This document shows, one piece after another, positions 52,555-61,955 of a stretch of DNA of 64,000 nt. The notes under the pieces are model-generated. The model worked only from the letters and a program-made list of their open reading frames with translations, had not been told where the DNA came from and made no database searches. The stretch covers positions 1,286,804 to 1,350,803 of the forward strand of contig NZ_MSCO01000002.1 of the NCBI RefSeq assembly GCF_002954705.1, written 5' to 3'. How positions within the stretch are numbered: the first letter of the stretch is position 1; every line of letters begins with the position of its first letter. Source of the stretch: Aliivibrio sifiae (GTDB lineage: Bacteria > Pseudomonadota > Gammaproteobacteria > Enterobacterales > Vibrionaceae). Position numbers and translations under genes: made by a program.

Positions 52555-55143
52555 ATGAAAAAAACCTTATTATCGCTCTCAATATTATTAGCTACATCAA
52601 CGTCTTTGTTTGCGGCTGAAAGATATGACCCAAATAAAAGTTATCCTACTAACCAACAAGTTGAATTCAATGGTAGCATCTATGAAACTCAATGGTGGGC
52701 AAACCCTGATGAATCACCAAGTGCTATGACACAAAATTCATGGGAATCACCTTGGATATTTGTCGCTAAATCCCAGCCAACAACACCTGAAATAACTTTG
52801 CCAACAGCTCCAATAACAGAGCCGACTCCATATATTGAAGAAACAAATAAAATCCAATACGTCCAAATTATGAATGAAATGGCAAAAAAAATGGTTCATC
52901 GAGTAAATGAGCTCAAAGAATTCGCAAAAAATCCAGATTTCTTCTTTTTTAAAGACGGTAAAAAATTCATAGAAATTAACGGCATTAATTATGAAATTGA
53001 TGGACAGCATGGAACACCAATCATCCCACTACGTAATTGGGCTGATGATAGTGCAACGCGCAACTTATTCAGCTTCTTTGATCAAGATTGGGAGTTTTCT
53101 TGGTACGAAGGTGGCGCCGTTATCGTAAATAAACAATGGGGCAACTACAATTGGGGTAATGGCTGTGTACTCGAGTATTTACCGAATGGTCATCTTGAGA
53201 GTAATTTTATTCTAAATGAAGCATTAACTTGCTTTGATGGTTCAGAAACAAACGAACCTACCGATGCTACTTATATTGCTCCTTACAAATTTGGTGTAAA
53301 TGCAGAATACGCCAATATGGTATCAATAGAACAGTTAGGTGATAAAGTCATCGTTGCTCATTCACCAATAGCTGAAAATAAACCTTACGATTCACCTATG
53401 GTTGGTATCTTTGACTCCAAAGCAAATACAACGACCAAAATTTTGGGTATTAACGAAGCTCAACCATACGAAAGCTTAGATGACCTTAGGGTTCACAAGT
53501 CGCAACTGTTTGTATCCGCGATTCAAGCTCATAACCGCATTGATGCATTTAATGGTGAAACCAATCAATATCAATACTCTTTGGCAGTTCAACATGACGG
53601 TAATGGTAGTATTGCAATCAATGACCAATATATTTTAGTCGCCGATGCAAACCAAATCACCATTTATCATAATGAAACAGCAAACCTAGGTGAAACAAAA
53701 ACACTTCAACCTTTCGCTTACTTAGCATATACAAATGGACGTCCATCGACACTTGAATTTATTGGCCAGAAATTACTAGCTGGGGGGACACAAGGTTCAG
53801 CCGTTTACGATTTATCAGCCTTATCACAAGGTGTAACACTTCAACCAATAGTTCAAGACCTTGATGGATTTGAAGCTATGGATGCAAATAACGACTATAT
53901 CTTTGTTAAAGAAAATAATGGCCAATACACCGAATCAACCACCCGATTTGCAATGTATGATATTCAACAATTTGTTGCTAACGGTTATCAATTCAAAGAT
54001 GCAGAAAAAGCGGTTTACTTAATCGATCATTTTTGGGTAAATGGTAGTGATTTACTTGTACGTGATGACGAAATTGTATCCTTAAATAACTCGATTATAG
54101 AAAGTGTCAAGTTTAACAAGTTAGATACTCTTGAGTTTACTCCAAATGCATATGTACCTACTGCACAACTAGAGTTTGATGCATTACCAGAAGAAGCTAA
54201 GGTACAAAAAATTCTTCAAGACGGACTAAGCGAAGGCCTTTGGTCTCTATCGGCTAATACAGGCTCAATGGTAAATGTGCGTTTAATTGATCGCAACACA
54301 GTAGAAATTACTAACTTTACTGAAATCGACATGCACAATCTAAATCTAGATATTAAAGCACATAGTCAACATCGTTGGGGTCGCCTAGCAAATTTAAATA
54401 AATTACCAGCATACACGCGCATCACTCTGCCTATTTCAACTCTAAATATTGATAATAGCTTTAACACTACAGATGGTAGTGGGGTGTATAATTATACAGG
54501 GATGTTAAGTTCACTTGATGGCGTAGGTAATACTTATGGTCATTACGGTACACAGCACCTATTTGATTCACGTTTTTCAACCGATACAAAACACCCATTA
54601 CTTGAAAAATTGAAAAAGATTTCAGTTACATGGGATATCGAATTTACCGATCGTTTACTAACTAATCCAACAGCAGAAGTGCCTTGGGATGCAAAAAGTG
54701 CGAAACGACATTTAGAGCTACTGTCTAATGTTGCCTATATTGTATCTAATGATTTATTTAAAAATAAACTAATGAATTATAAAGAAAATTATGGTCACGA
54801 AATGTATCTTTATGGTGCAACGTTTGAAACTGAAGAACAATATGCAAGCCTACTTGACATAACATCAAATTCAAATGCTTTTACTAATTACCGAAAAACA
54901 TCAGGATTCCAAAATACATTTAGTTTTGGAAGCAATGCCGGAACTGTATTTGGATTATCAGATAAAGAATTAGATAAAGTTGAACGTGGTGATATATATG
55001 ATTTTGCCCTATATCTCGGAGAACAAATAGGGAATAACTGGTATCCAGACTGTCCACCGGTGCCTTGTAATTGGACCGAAAAACATTTTGCTAAGTTATT
55101 CGTTGATGTGTACAACGAGCTAGCAAACGAACTACCTTACTAA
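52555..55143 (+). CDS. Large secreted protein with N-terminal chitin-binding (CBM5/12-like) module
   Basis: An 862-residue exported protein. The signal peptide covers 1-20 (SLFA-A). Residues about 21-73 match a CBM5/12 chitin-binding module: YDPNKSYPTNQQVEFNGSIYETQWW, then SWESPWIFV. A Pro/Thr-rich linker (TTPEITLPTAPITEPTP) follows. The remaining 760 residues are not recognised; several short beta-rich stretches (for example DKVIVAHSPI, DQYILVADANQITIYH, DNDYIFVKENNG-like) suggest a propeller-like or beta-rich fold. I start at 52555, with GGAG six bases upstream. It is convergent with a GH19 chitinase gene, hinting at chitin attachment or processing. It could be an adhesin, an enzyme or a toxin. 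Confidence 0.75.
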   Translation: MKKTLLSLSILLATSTSLFAAERYDPNKSYPTNQQVEFNGSIYETQWWANPDESPSAMTQNSWESPWIFVAKSQPTTPEITLPTAPITEPTPYIEETNKIQYVQIMNEMAKKMVHRVNELKEFAKNPDFFFFKDGKKFIEINGINYEIDGQHGTPIIPLRNWADDSATRNLFSFFDQDWEFSWYEGGAVIVNKQWGNYNWGNGCVLEYLPNGHLESNFILNEALTCFDGSETNEPTDATYIAPYKFGVNAEYANMVSIEQLGDKVIVAHSPIAENKPYDSPMVGIFDSKANTTTKILGINEAQPYESLDDLRVHKSQLFVSAIQAHNRIDAFNGETNQYQYSLAVQHDGNGSIAINDQYILVADANQITIYHNETANLGETKTLQPFAYLAYTNGRPSTLEFIGQKLLAGGTQGSAVYDLSALSQGVTLQPIVQDLDGFEAMDANNDYIFVKENNGQYTESTTRFAMYDIQQFVANGYQFKDAEKAVYLIDHFWVNGSDLLVRDDEIVSLNNSIIESVKFNKLDTLEFTPNAYVPTAQLEFDALPEEAKVQKILQDGLSEGLWSLSANTGSMVNVRLIDRNTVEITNFTEIDMHNLNLDIKAHSQHRWGRLANLNKLPAYTRITLPISTLNIDNSFNTTDGSGVYNYTGMLSSLDGVGNTYGHYGTQHLFDSRFSTDTKHPLLEKLKKISVTWDIEFTDRLLTNPTAEVPWDAKSAKRHLELLSNVAYIVSNDLFKNKLMNYKENYGHEMYLYGATFETEEQYASLLDITSNSNAFTNYRKTSGFQNTFSFGSNAGTVFGLSDKELDKVERGDIYDFALYLGEQIGNNWYPDCPPVPCNWTEKHFAKLFVDVYNELANELPY

Positions 55144-55164
55144 CAGTAAAAATATACTAATAAA

Positions 55165-55196
55165 GCCCCCATAATTAATAACATAACTATGGGGGC
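55165..55196. terminator. Hairpin terminator between two chitin-related genes
   Basis: A perfect 9-bp stem GCCCCCATA / TATGGGGGC with a 14-base loop, followed by ACTTTT, downstream of the large secreted-protein gene. Confidence 0.8.
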
Positions 55197-55323
55197 ACTT
55201 TTAATAAGCTTAATCTAGTGAGCAACTCGACTCAATAATATTCAGCCAAAGAGCTCACTTAAAAATTAAACATTTGATTATTAAATACTTTCATTTCATT
55301 TTATATCAAAAATATTTATCCAT

Positions 55324-57690
55324 TTATTGCGGGTTAAGGCCTAATTTTTCTAACACTAACTTAAAGTTGGCTTGACGTTCTTTAATATTATGAACATCGC
55401 CTGTAGAACAAGTCGTATCAGGGCAACCACGGTTTACAATACCAGAAACGTCATCAATAAATTGAGTACCTTTTAAGCCACTATCAACGTATTTTTTAAT
55501 TTCATTATAGTAATTCCAATCCGCGTATTGCCCCCCGATATCTGAATAAGCTTGCACTGATGTTACCCAGTAAAATAAGCCTGCAATCCATTTAATTTCT
55601 TTATTCTCTTCAGAACTACAAATCAGTCCTGGATTCGAACATAGATCAAGATCTGCGTATAATGGATTTGTCGGTGGAGCTTCAACTGTTATGCCATCAA
55701 TCGTTTTACCAATCGTCTCAGGGTCTACGTGTGAACGTCCTAAATAATGGTTCAACGTACCAAAGTTCTGACGTCCTGTTGTTTGAATAACACCACGCCC
55801 CCACCAACCACAGCCCTCTACACTTTCTTGGCTACTTCCATCCCATAGGAAAGAACCCGCTTTTTGACCAACGTAAATTTTACATTCGTCACGTTCCCAT
55901 ACTTGCTTCGAGGTATCTACTTTTTCTGGAACCGAATTACAGTGACCATTGTTTGTCCAGCGACCAACGCTACCATTAACAAGCAGGCCACGCTCTTCTA
56001 ATACAGCATCTGGCGCTGCAAATACTGGAGCTGGCGCACCATACCATTTAGCATGCGTTAATGCGCTAACTTCCATTTTATTGTCACGAGGACAAGAATA
56101 AGCAAAGTCTAAACCGGAAACAGGATTAACGCCGTAATCTGCGTATTTTTGACCAAGCTGCCCACAACTCGCTGACATCGGGTAGTCTGTTGGTGCACCA
56201 TATTTTACTTCAGACCAGTTGTTTTCATCACAAGCATTATAACGAATGGTTTCTTGCATGCTTTGAGCTAAAAAAGCAGCAATAGCAACTTTTGCATAAA
56301 TGATGTTGGTGGCATCATCGACTTCGTCACTTAGTAGCCAGAATTTATTACCTGCAACACCAATATTGTGCATCGCATTTAGGCCATCAAGGAAATCAGG
56401 CCATTTATATACAGTTGATGGAACCCATTGAGATTGCGGTGTTTCATATAAGAACACTTCGTTATCCATCACATCGGTAGCATTGGTTAATTCGCTATTC
56501 AATGCTTCAATACGTGTTAATGAACCTTTTTCTAACTCTTCACCAACGTAGTATAGTGGCACTTTCGCATCTTGATAACGTTCAATTTTAGTTGTTAATT
56601 CAGCCGTATCTTTATCAAATAAAATAGCAAATACGTTACTGTACGCAGCTTTACGAATCTTTTGTTCTTTGGTGGTTTGGCCCATAAAATAGTCAGCAGC
56701 TTGAGTTGTTGACATATTAGCCAACATCGCGGGACTCTTCACGTAATCTGTAACTTGTTTCACATACTCAAGTGCGTTGTGCCATTGCTCACTTGACAAT
56801 GCAGTGGCTGCACTTGATTTAGTGAAAGCTACAAAATCAGCTTTGGTTGCTGCTACTTTATAAAGTTCTAATTTATCAAGTACATCTACAGTATAATTAG
56901 ATGCTGCATTCCACACAGATTGTCTTCCTGAATGTGTATCGTAAGCAAAATCACCAATACTTAAAGACCATCCAAAACTCGCTTCTGGCGCAAGCGTTGA
57001 TACGATAAGGTTATGAGCTTGAGCCCACCCTTTCAGGTCATTGCTAAGTGCATTGACCTGAGTAATATCGATTTTACTGCCAGTAATATCTATCGCGTTT
57101 ATTAGCGCCTCTTTAACTGCGATATTATCTATTAATACATTTTTATCTTGTATCGCTTTATCAAGCACATCACTGTTAATAATAATTGATGAAGAACTCG
57201 CTTGATCAATCACTTCAATAATAGATACAAACGTACTAGTTAGCTGATTTAAGTCGGTTAATTCTGTACTTTTGCTCGTCTCAACCGTTAACGTTGTAGG
57301 TGCTACTGATGATGGGCTAGCAACTACAAATGTATTTGGCCAGCCAGCAACTTCTAAACGAATAGGATCCATCGGGTTTGGTAACGAAAGAACCGGAGCG
57401 GTTCCTGGCTCTGAGCCATCACAATTTAAGTGAAGAGCCCATGAAGAATCACTACCGGGAACGGTTTGAGTCCAATAAACCGCAGAATAGGCGATGTTCT
57501 TATGAACCATAATATCACCACCGCCAGCATGATCACCTCGTGTCCAATCGGGATAAATATTAAAACTCTCACATAATCCACCTATAGCCAAAGGAGCAAC
57601 TCTAGATGTCTGATTTTCATCAGAAGCATACACATAACCACTAAGCATCACGCTTAATATCGCTACTGTTATTTTATTTATTTTTATCAT
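55324..57690 (-). CDS. Secreted GH19-type chitinase with N-terminal chitin-binding module
   Basis: A 788-residue exported enzyme. The signal peptide is at 1-22 (VYA-S). A CBM5/12-like module (about 38-92) has YPDWTRGDHAGGGDIMV and YWTQTVPGSDSSWALHLNC. A long helical middle region (about 130-420) of unknown role follows. The C-terminal third resembles GH19: LAQSMQETIRYNACDENNW holds the likely catalytic Glu, and GCGWWGRGVIQTTGRQNFGTLNHYLG is the second family signature. Many Cys in this domain suggest disulphides. It cleaves chitin or similar polysaccharides outside the cell. At 788 residues it is much longer than ordinary GH19 chitinases. Confidence 0.87.
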   Translation of the reverse strand: MIKINKITVAILSVMLSGYVYASDENQTSRVAPLAIGGLCESFNIYPDWTRGDHAGGGDIMVHKNIAYSAVYWTQTVPGSDSSWALHLNCDGSEPGTAPVLSLPNPMDPIRLEVAGWPNTFVVASPSSVAPTTLTVETSKSTELTDLNQLTSTFVSIIEVIDQASSSSIIINSDVLDKAIQDKNVLIDNIAVKEALINAIDITGSKIDITQVNALSNDLKGWAQAHNLIVSTLAPEASFGWSLSIGDFAYDTHSGRQSVWNAASNYTVDVLDKLELYKVAATKADFVAFTKSSAATALSSEQWHNALEYVKQVTDYVKSPAMLANMSTTQAADYFMGQTTKEQKIRKAAYSNVFAILFDKDTAELTTKIERYQDAKVPLYYVGEELEKGSLTRIEALNSELTNATDVMDNEVFLYETPQSQWVPSTVYKWPDFLDGLNAMHNIGVAGNKFWLLSDEVDDATNIIYAKVAIAAFLAQSMQETIRYNACDENNWSEVKYGAPTDYPMSASCGQLGQKYADYGVNPVSGLDFAYSCPRDNKMEVSALTHAKWYGAPAPVFAAPDAVLEERGLLVNGSVGRWTNNGHCNSVPEKVDTSKQVWERDECKIYVGQKAGSFLWDGSSQESVEGCGWWGRGVIQTTGRQNFGTLNHYLGRSHVDPETIGKTIDGITVEAPPTNPLYADLDLCSNPGLICSSEENKEIKWIAGLFYWVTSVQAYSDIGGQYADWNYYNEIKKYVDSGLKGTQFIDDVSGIVNRGCPDTTCSTGDVHNIKERQANFKLVLEKLGLNPQ

Positions 57691-58099
57691 TATTTAATTA
57701 CTTCCATGCTTACGCATTCCAACAGACTAATAATCTGATCCTCATTGATGATTAACACTTCACTCAGTGTAATTACCTTAAGATCATTGTTAATCTATGT
57801 AACATGGACAACTTCATACGACAATATTCAATTGATTTAATTAATAAAATATAAATGTCATGTCTAAAAAAAGTCGGTAATAAAAGAAATGATACTTTAT
57901 AAATGAGAAGTAACTCTAAAATAGAAACTCGTTTTCCTGCATTCAATCACTACTCAATTAAAACCATTAAACACAAATAAGTATTCATAATATGTTAATG
58001 CTATGATCATAGGTCAGATGTACGTTACTCTTTAACAAGAGATGAATTAAATTGCCTCACTCATAACCTATGATTTATTAATAATGGTGAAAATAATAA
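57691..58099. other. AT-rich intergenic region without a recognised gene
   Basis: A 409-base spacer between the chitinase and the divergent mepA gene. It is AT-rich, shows no plausible open frame, and I cannot place a promoter with confidence. Confidence 0.5.
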
Positions 58100-58906
58100 A
58101 TGCGTTACTGTCTCATTGCTTTTTATTTTAGCTGTTATAGCTTATCTCTGAATGCGACCCTATGGGAGTCAATGCAACTCCCGACGACTCAAGCGATTGA
58201 ATCAATTGGGAGCTATGCGAATGGTTGTTTAGAAGGTGCGAAGGCGTTGCCTTTAACCGGAAAAGGCTATCAAGTGGTTCGTAGTGAACGTAAGCGTTAT
58301 TTTGCTCATTCAGACACCATCAGTTTTATTCAAGATCTTGCTCTTAAATCAGAAATGAAACTCAATAAACAGCTTTTAATTGCTGACATGTCCTTACCAC
58401 AAGGAGGGCGATTTTCTCATGGACATTCTAGCCACCAAACAGGACTTGATGTCGATATTTGGTTACGCTTATTAAATAAACCACTAACAGAAAAAGAGCT
58501 GAAACAGCCCTACTCGATTAGCCTTGTCGATAAACCGACATCAAGCATTCGCGATAAACAATGGCAACCAGAACACTTTGAATTAATTAAAATGGCAGCA
58601 AAAGATGAAAGAGTAGCTCGTATATTCGTTAACTCTGCAATCAAAGAAAAACTGTGCGAAGAAGAAAATAGGAATACAGAATGGTTACGCAAGGTGCGTC
58701 CTTGGTGGGGACACAGTGCTCATATGCATGTACGCCTTAAATGCCCACCAGAAGATAAAAACTGTATTAGCCAAGCCGAGCCACCAGAAGGGGATGGTTG
58801 TGGATATGAAGCTCAAAGCTGGCGAGTCAATCCAACCCCACAGAAAAAAAGAGCACCTGCACCCGTTATGCCAAAACAATGTACTGAAATGCTAAATACT
58901 CTTTAA
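58100..58906 (+). CDS. mepA: Penicillin-insensitive murein endopeptidase MepA
   Basis: A 268-residue secreted zinc endopeptidase of the MepA (M74) family, normal length. The signal peptide spans 1-19. Zinc ligands and active-site segments are visible: GGRFSHGHSSHQTGLDVDIW (about 100-119) and WWGHSAHMHVRLKCP (about 206-220). It cleaves D-Ala-meso-diaminopimelate cross-links in peptidoglycan. C-terminal Cys residues (CPPEDKNC, GDGCGYE) probably form disulphides. The gene stands alone, divergent from the chitinase. Confidence 0.93.
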   Translation: MRYCLIAFYFSCYSLSLNATLWESMQLPTTQAIESIGSYANGCLEGAKALPLTGKGYQVVRSERKRYFAHSDTISFIQDLALKSEMKLNKQLLIADMSLPQGGRFSHGHSSHQTGLDVDIWLRLLNKPLTEKELKQPYSISLVDKPTSSIRDKQWQPEHFELIKMAAKDERVARIFVNSAIKEKLCEEENRNTEWLRKVRPWWGHSAHMHVRLKCPPEDKNCISQAEPPEGDGCGYEAQSWRVNPTPQKKRAPAPVMPKQCTEMLNTL

Positions 58907-58961
58907 TTAATTTGTAACGATGAACTAATACTACTGACGATTCAATTGATGCTCGCTCGAT

Positions 58962-59147
58962 TTACTCGACAGGCATCAATTCAATAAAATTCTGAGCCAA
59001 CGATTGGCGAAAAAAATCAGGCATCGAATCCATAGAAAATACAGCTGCATCTTCTAAAATCACAGTAGAACCACTGAGTGTCCAGTAAGAGCTTCCTTTG
59101 CTTGTATTCACTTTAACTTTAAAATACTTTGGAGTGGTTGTGACCAT
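58962..59147 (-). CDS. Small protein of unknown function (61 aa)
   Basis: A 61-codon minus-strand gene with a good AAGGA ribosome site eight bases before the ATG. The sequence (MVTTTPKYFKVKVNTSKGS start, QSLAQNFIELMPVE end) is soluble, without a membrane helix, and looks like a small beta-rich domain. I do not recognise a family. The spacer that follows upstream to 59456 (about 309 bases) shows no other gene. Confidence 0.6.
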   Translation of the reverse strand: MVTTTPKYFKVKVNTSKGSSYWTLSGSTVILEDAAVFSMDSMPDFFRQSLAQNFIELMPVE

Positions 59148-59456
59148 TTTTCTGTTCCTTTAATGACATACCCAATCATGCTACCACTTTCATTTTATGA
59201 AACCAGATTTTTACCTTATGAATTACAAGGTTTTTTTATGTTTGTAATTACCGCGTAAACACAGATATTCAAACCTGTTAGGTTATTATTATTGAATTAC
59301 ACTCACCTTCCCCCTTCATACATCAATGCCTCTACGAACTTTCGTACAGATTAAAGATACGGTATCTACATTTTGCCTCCTACATTGCTTCTGTTTTTAA
59401 TTAGTTATAGACGCTAATATAGGCAACTCTATTGTTAAAAAGGCAACAATAAGATT
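59148..59456. other. Intergenic region without a recognised gene
   Basis: A 309-base spacer between the 61-aa gene and the LysR gene, in divergent orientation. No open frame with a ribosome site and no strong hairpin are seen; it must contain both promoters. Confidence 0.5.
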
Positions 59457-60356
59457 ATGGATCAATTACGTGCTTTAAAATATTTCACCGCGACAGTAGA
59501 GGCTGGTAACTTTTCTGCTGCCGCTAAAAAGTTTGATGTTCCCGCCTCTTCTATCTCACGTCGAATCGCCGATCTTGAAGCCTCACTCGGTGCTCAACTA
59601 TTAAAACGAACGACTCGAACCGTCTCTCTCACTGAAGTGGGCTTGCAATACTACAATCAAATTACGACACTAATTCAACAGTTAGAACAATGCGATAAAG
59701 CAGTAAAAGATTACCAAACCACACCAACAGGCACACTTAAAATAAGTTCTATGGTTGGTTTTGGTGAGCGTATTCTTGCTCCAATATTGGATGAATTTAC
59801 ACTCCTCTACCCAGATATTGTTTTAGATGTAGAGTTAAACGATCAACTCTCTAAACTAGATAGAGACGATGTTGATATTGCTATTCGTGGGGGCTTTGCA
59901 CCTGATGAACGTGTGGTTGCGATTCATCTTATGGATAATCAATTTATTCCTGCAGCTTCTCCTGCTTATCTTAAGCAGTATGGACAACCTAAAAGCACAA
60001 AAGATCTACCTAATCATAAGGGCTTATTTTTCAAAACACCTCACGGTCCCACGCCTTGGTTAAGTGAAATAAACGGTGAGTGGCAAGACGTCTCGGCCCC
60101 TAGTTTACTCACAACAAATAATGGTCAGTGGTTGGCAGATAAAGCAGTAAAAGGCGATGGGATTATCATGATGCCTCGTTGGGTATTACAGCCTTATTTT
60201 GAGTGTAATGAACTTATTGAACTTCACTTTGATGAACCATTAAACATCACGCAAAACCAAACACTCGGAGTATATATGTTGTATCAAAAACTGGCGTATT
60301 CAACACCAAAAGTAAAAGCTGCGGTTGATTTTATTGTGGCGAGAATTAAAGGATAA
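59457..60356 (+). CDS. LysR-family transcriptional regulator (CrgA-like)
   Basis: A 299-residue LysR regulator. The N-terminal domain reads DQLRALKYFTATVEAGNFSAAAKKF then SSISRRIADLEASLGAQLLKRTTR, followed by the effector-binding domain. No partner gene is obvious: downstream is a small membrane-protein gene on the same strand and upstream the 61-aa gene on the other. The ATG at 59457 has no strong ribosome site. Normal length. Confidence 0.9.
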   Translation: MDQLRALKYFTATVEAGNFSAAAKKFDVPASSISRRIADLEASLGAQLLKRTTRTVSLTEVGLQYYNQITTLIQQLEQCDKAVKDYQTTPTGTLKISSMVGFGERILAPILDEFTLLYPDIVLDVELNDQLSKLDRDDVDIAIRGGFAPDERVVAIHLMDNQFIPAASPAYLKQYGQPKSTKDLPNHKGLFFKTPHGPTPWLSEINGEWQDVSAPSLLTTNNGQWLADKAVKGDGIIMMPRWVLQPYFECNELIELHFDEPLNITQNQTLGVYMLYQKLAYSTPKVKAAVDFIVARIKG

Positions 60357-60584
60357 AAAGAGAGATTTCACTTCCTATATTTTATCTTTATACGATAATT
60401 TATAGCATAAGCCAACAGGGTTAAGACCTCTCTTCATGGAAATGTCTTAGCCCTTTTAGTTTAATTACTAAATTGTAAATATTACTTTTCATCTTCTCCC
60501 AAACCAAACATTGATATAGCTCAAAAAAACACCTACTGATTAGGCGTAGATTAAAATGCACATTACATTTTTGAGGGAATGAAA

Positions 60585-60818
60585 ATGACTATATCAAAAG
60601 TATTTCAAAGAGACCTTCTTGGTTTGATCTTGGTTGCTTTAACGGCTTTAGTTGCACTTTATGTTCTATTAAATATGCTTGCTCTATTTGCTTACTTAAA
60701 TCAAGAAACACAGATTGCATCAACCTTCTTAGAGCAGTCTTTTTATCTTATCGTCTTTGTTATACCACCTTACTTTATCGAGAAGTATATCAAGCACCTG
60801 AATGTGCTAATACCGTAA
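60585..60818 (+). CDS. Small two-helix membrane protein (77 aa)
   Basis: A 77-residue hydrophobic protein with two predicted helices (about 11-35 and 46-63) and a basic tail (EKYIKHLNVL). I start at the second ATG, 60585, which is seven bases from GAGGGA; the first ATG is too close to it. Unrecognised, function unknown. It is followed by a decayed relative of the 50-aa membrane protein at 30.4 kb. Confidence 0.6.
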   Translation: MTISKVFQRDLLGLILVALTALVALYVLLNMLALFAYLNQETQIASTFLEQSFYLIVFVIPPYFIEKYIKHLNVLIP

Positions 60819-60827
60819 ACAGCATTG

Positions 60828-60965
60828 ATATATGCAAAGAAAAATTAAAGGCTTGATTAGGGTGATAAAGAATGGATTGTGAAGGATATAACGTTTATTT
60901 TTTCATTTGCATTATATTTATCTCTATTATTTCTAATTACCTTTAAGCACCAATTAGAAAAATAG
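60828..60965 (+). pseudogene. Decayed copy of the 50-aa acidic membrane-protein gene
   Basis: The sequence GATAAAGAATGGATT... translates to DKEWIVKDITFIFSFALYL and a hydrophobic stretch, closely paralleling DKEWFIESITFISSIILLI of the 50-aa gene at 30360. Upstream, AAAATTAAAGGCTTGATTAGGGTG aligns with the IKILGWD part but contains an in-frame TAG where the intact gene has TGG, and a one-base deletion. No start with a ribosome site remains. It is a remnant of a second gene copy. Confidence 0.55.
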
Positions 60966-60981
60966 AGACAATATAACTCAA

Positions 60982-61233
60982 TTAGTGCGTTGTGCGGTTT
61001 GAACCATTACGCACTAAGTCTTGGCCGGTTTGAAATACTTCTTCCGTTACCCAGCGAGATAAAAGCAATTGGTGCTTATCATCTAATACAGCAACAAAAC
61101 GACGACCGTCTTTATTGTTAGTTGCCATTGCAATGCCAGCAACGTTAGTTAAACCAAAGCCGCCATTCTCAGCAGCAACAATAAATGTTTCTAGATCTTC
61201 TAGGTTCGTGATCATCTCTAATTCTTGGTTCAT
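60982..61233 (-). CDS. Small soluble protein of unknown function (83 aa)
   Basis: An 83-residue protein with an acidic N-terminal half (MNQELEMITNLEDLETFIVAAENGG) and a centre rich in small residues (TNVAGIAMATNNKDGRRFVAVLDDKHQL). It has no membrane segment or known motif. I start at 61233, where AAGAG lies upstream; the longer frame from 61257 adds eight residues. It ends at an SNRTTH tail. The gene is upstream of, and divergent from, the small membrane-protein gene. Confidence 0.6.
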   Translation of the reverse strand: MNQELEMITNLEDLETFIVAAENGGFGLTNVAGIAMATNNKDGRRFVAVLDDKHQLLLSRWVTEEVFQTGQDLVRNGSNRTTH

Positions 61234-61352
61234 ATTGCTATTCTCTTGTAGACTCAATCGATAATCACAGGATGGTACGATTTTTATCTTACCAAGGCAA
61301 TATTGCTACCGTACAAAACGATTCTTTCTATCTCTATCACCTCAATTGTGAT

Positions 61353-61799
61353 TCATTCTAAGTTAATTCTCTGAGCCCCACAGCCTTCTTCATGCAAAAT
61401 GTCATCTGGGTTCAATAACTGACATTTTTCCATGCTCAAACAACCGCAACCTATACAGCCCGTTAAGTTATCTTTAAGCAATTGTATTTGATGTAATTTA
61501 GCGTCGAGATCTTTTTGCCATTTACTCGCTACCTTTTCCCAATCACGTTTAGTGGCCGTCTTTTTCATTGGTAAGTCTTCAAGCTCTTTAGCTATGTCTT
61601 CCAGTGTAAAACCAATAAGTTGCGCAACTTGAATAAGCGCAATTCGACGGAGCATTGAAGGGTGATAACGACGTTGATTACCAGAAGTTCGAATAGACGC
61701 TATTAATCTTTTTGTTTCATAAAACCGTAAGGCAGAATGCGCAACTCCACTACGTTCAGAAAGCATTCCTATTGTTAGTAACGTTTTTTCGTCCAGCAT
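61353..61799 (-). CDS. soxR: Redox-sensing MerR-type regulator SoxR
   Basis: A 148-residue MerR-family protein. The N-terminal winged helix (8-45) includes SERSGVAHSALRFYETKRLI and TSGNQRRYHPSMLRRIALI. A dimerisation helix follows, and the iron-sulphur cluster motif C115-x2-C118-x-C120-x5-C126 (CIGCGCLSMEKC) is complete, diagnostic for SoxR. It activates transcription when the [2Fe-2S] cluster is oxidised by redox-cycling drugs or NO. No soxS gene is nearby, as in most bacteria outside the enterics, so its targets are elsewhere or are pumps directly. Confidence 0.93.
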   Translation of the reverse strand: MLDEKTLLTIGMLSERSGVAHSALRFYETKRLIASIRTSGNQRRYHPSMLRRIALIQVAQLIGFTLEDIAKELEDLPMKKTATKRDWEKVASKWQKDLDAKLHQIQLLKDNLTGCIGCGCLSMEKCQLLNPDDILHEEGCGAQRINLE

Positions 61800-61955
61800 T
61801 TCTTTTCCCTAAAGTGAACATTAAAAAGAATCTTAACGTCACATTCTAAAAAAACAAAACTGCTCATCATAAAGATGGGCAGTTAATTTAATTAATATCC
61901 CTTTTTACGACTCCGAGATTCTGATTGGACGTTTCCTATCATTTTTCCAAAAGCT

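Noticed and set aside
52437..52619. Short hydrophobic frame upstream of the large chitin-binding gene
   Set aside because: It has no ribosome site and runs into the well-supported signal peptide coding region in another frame.
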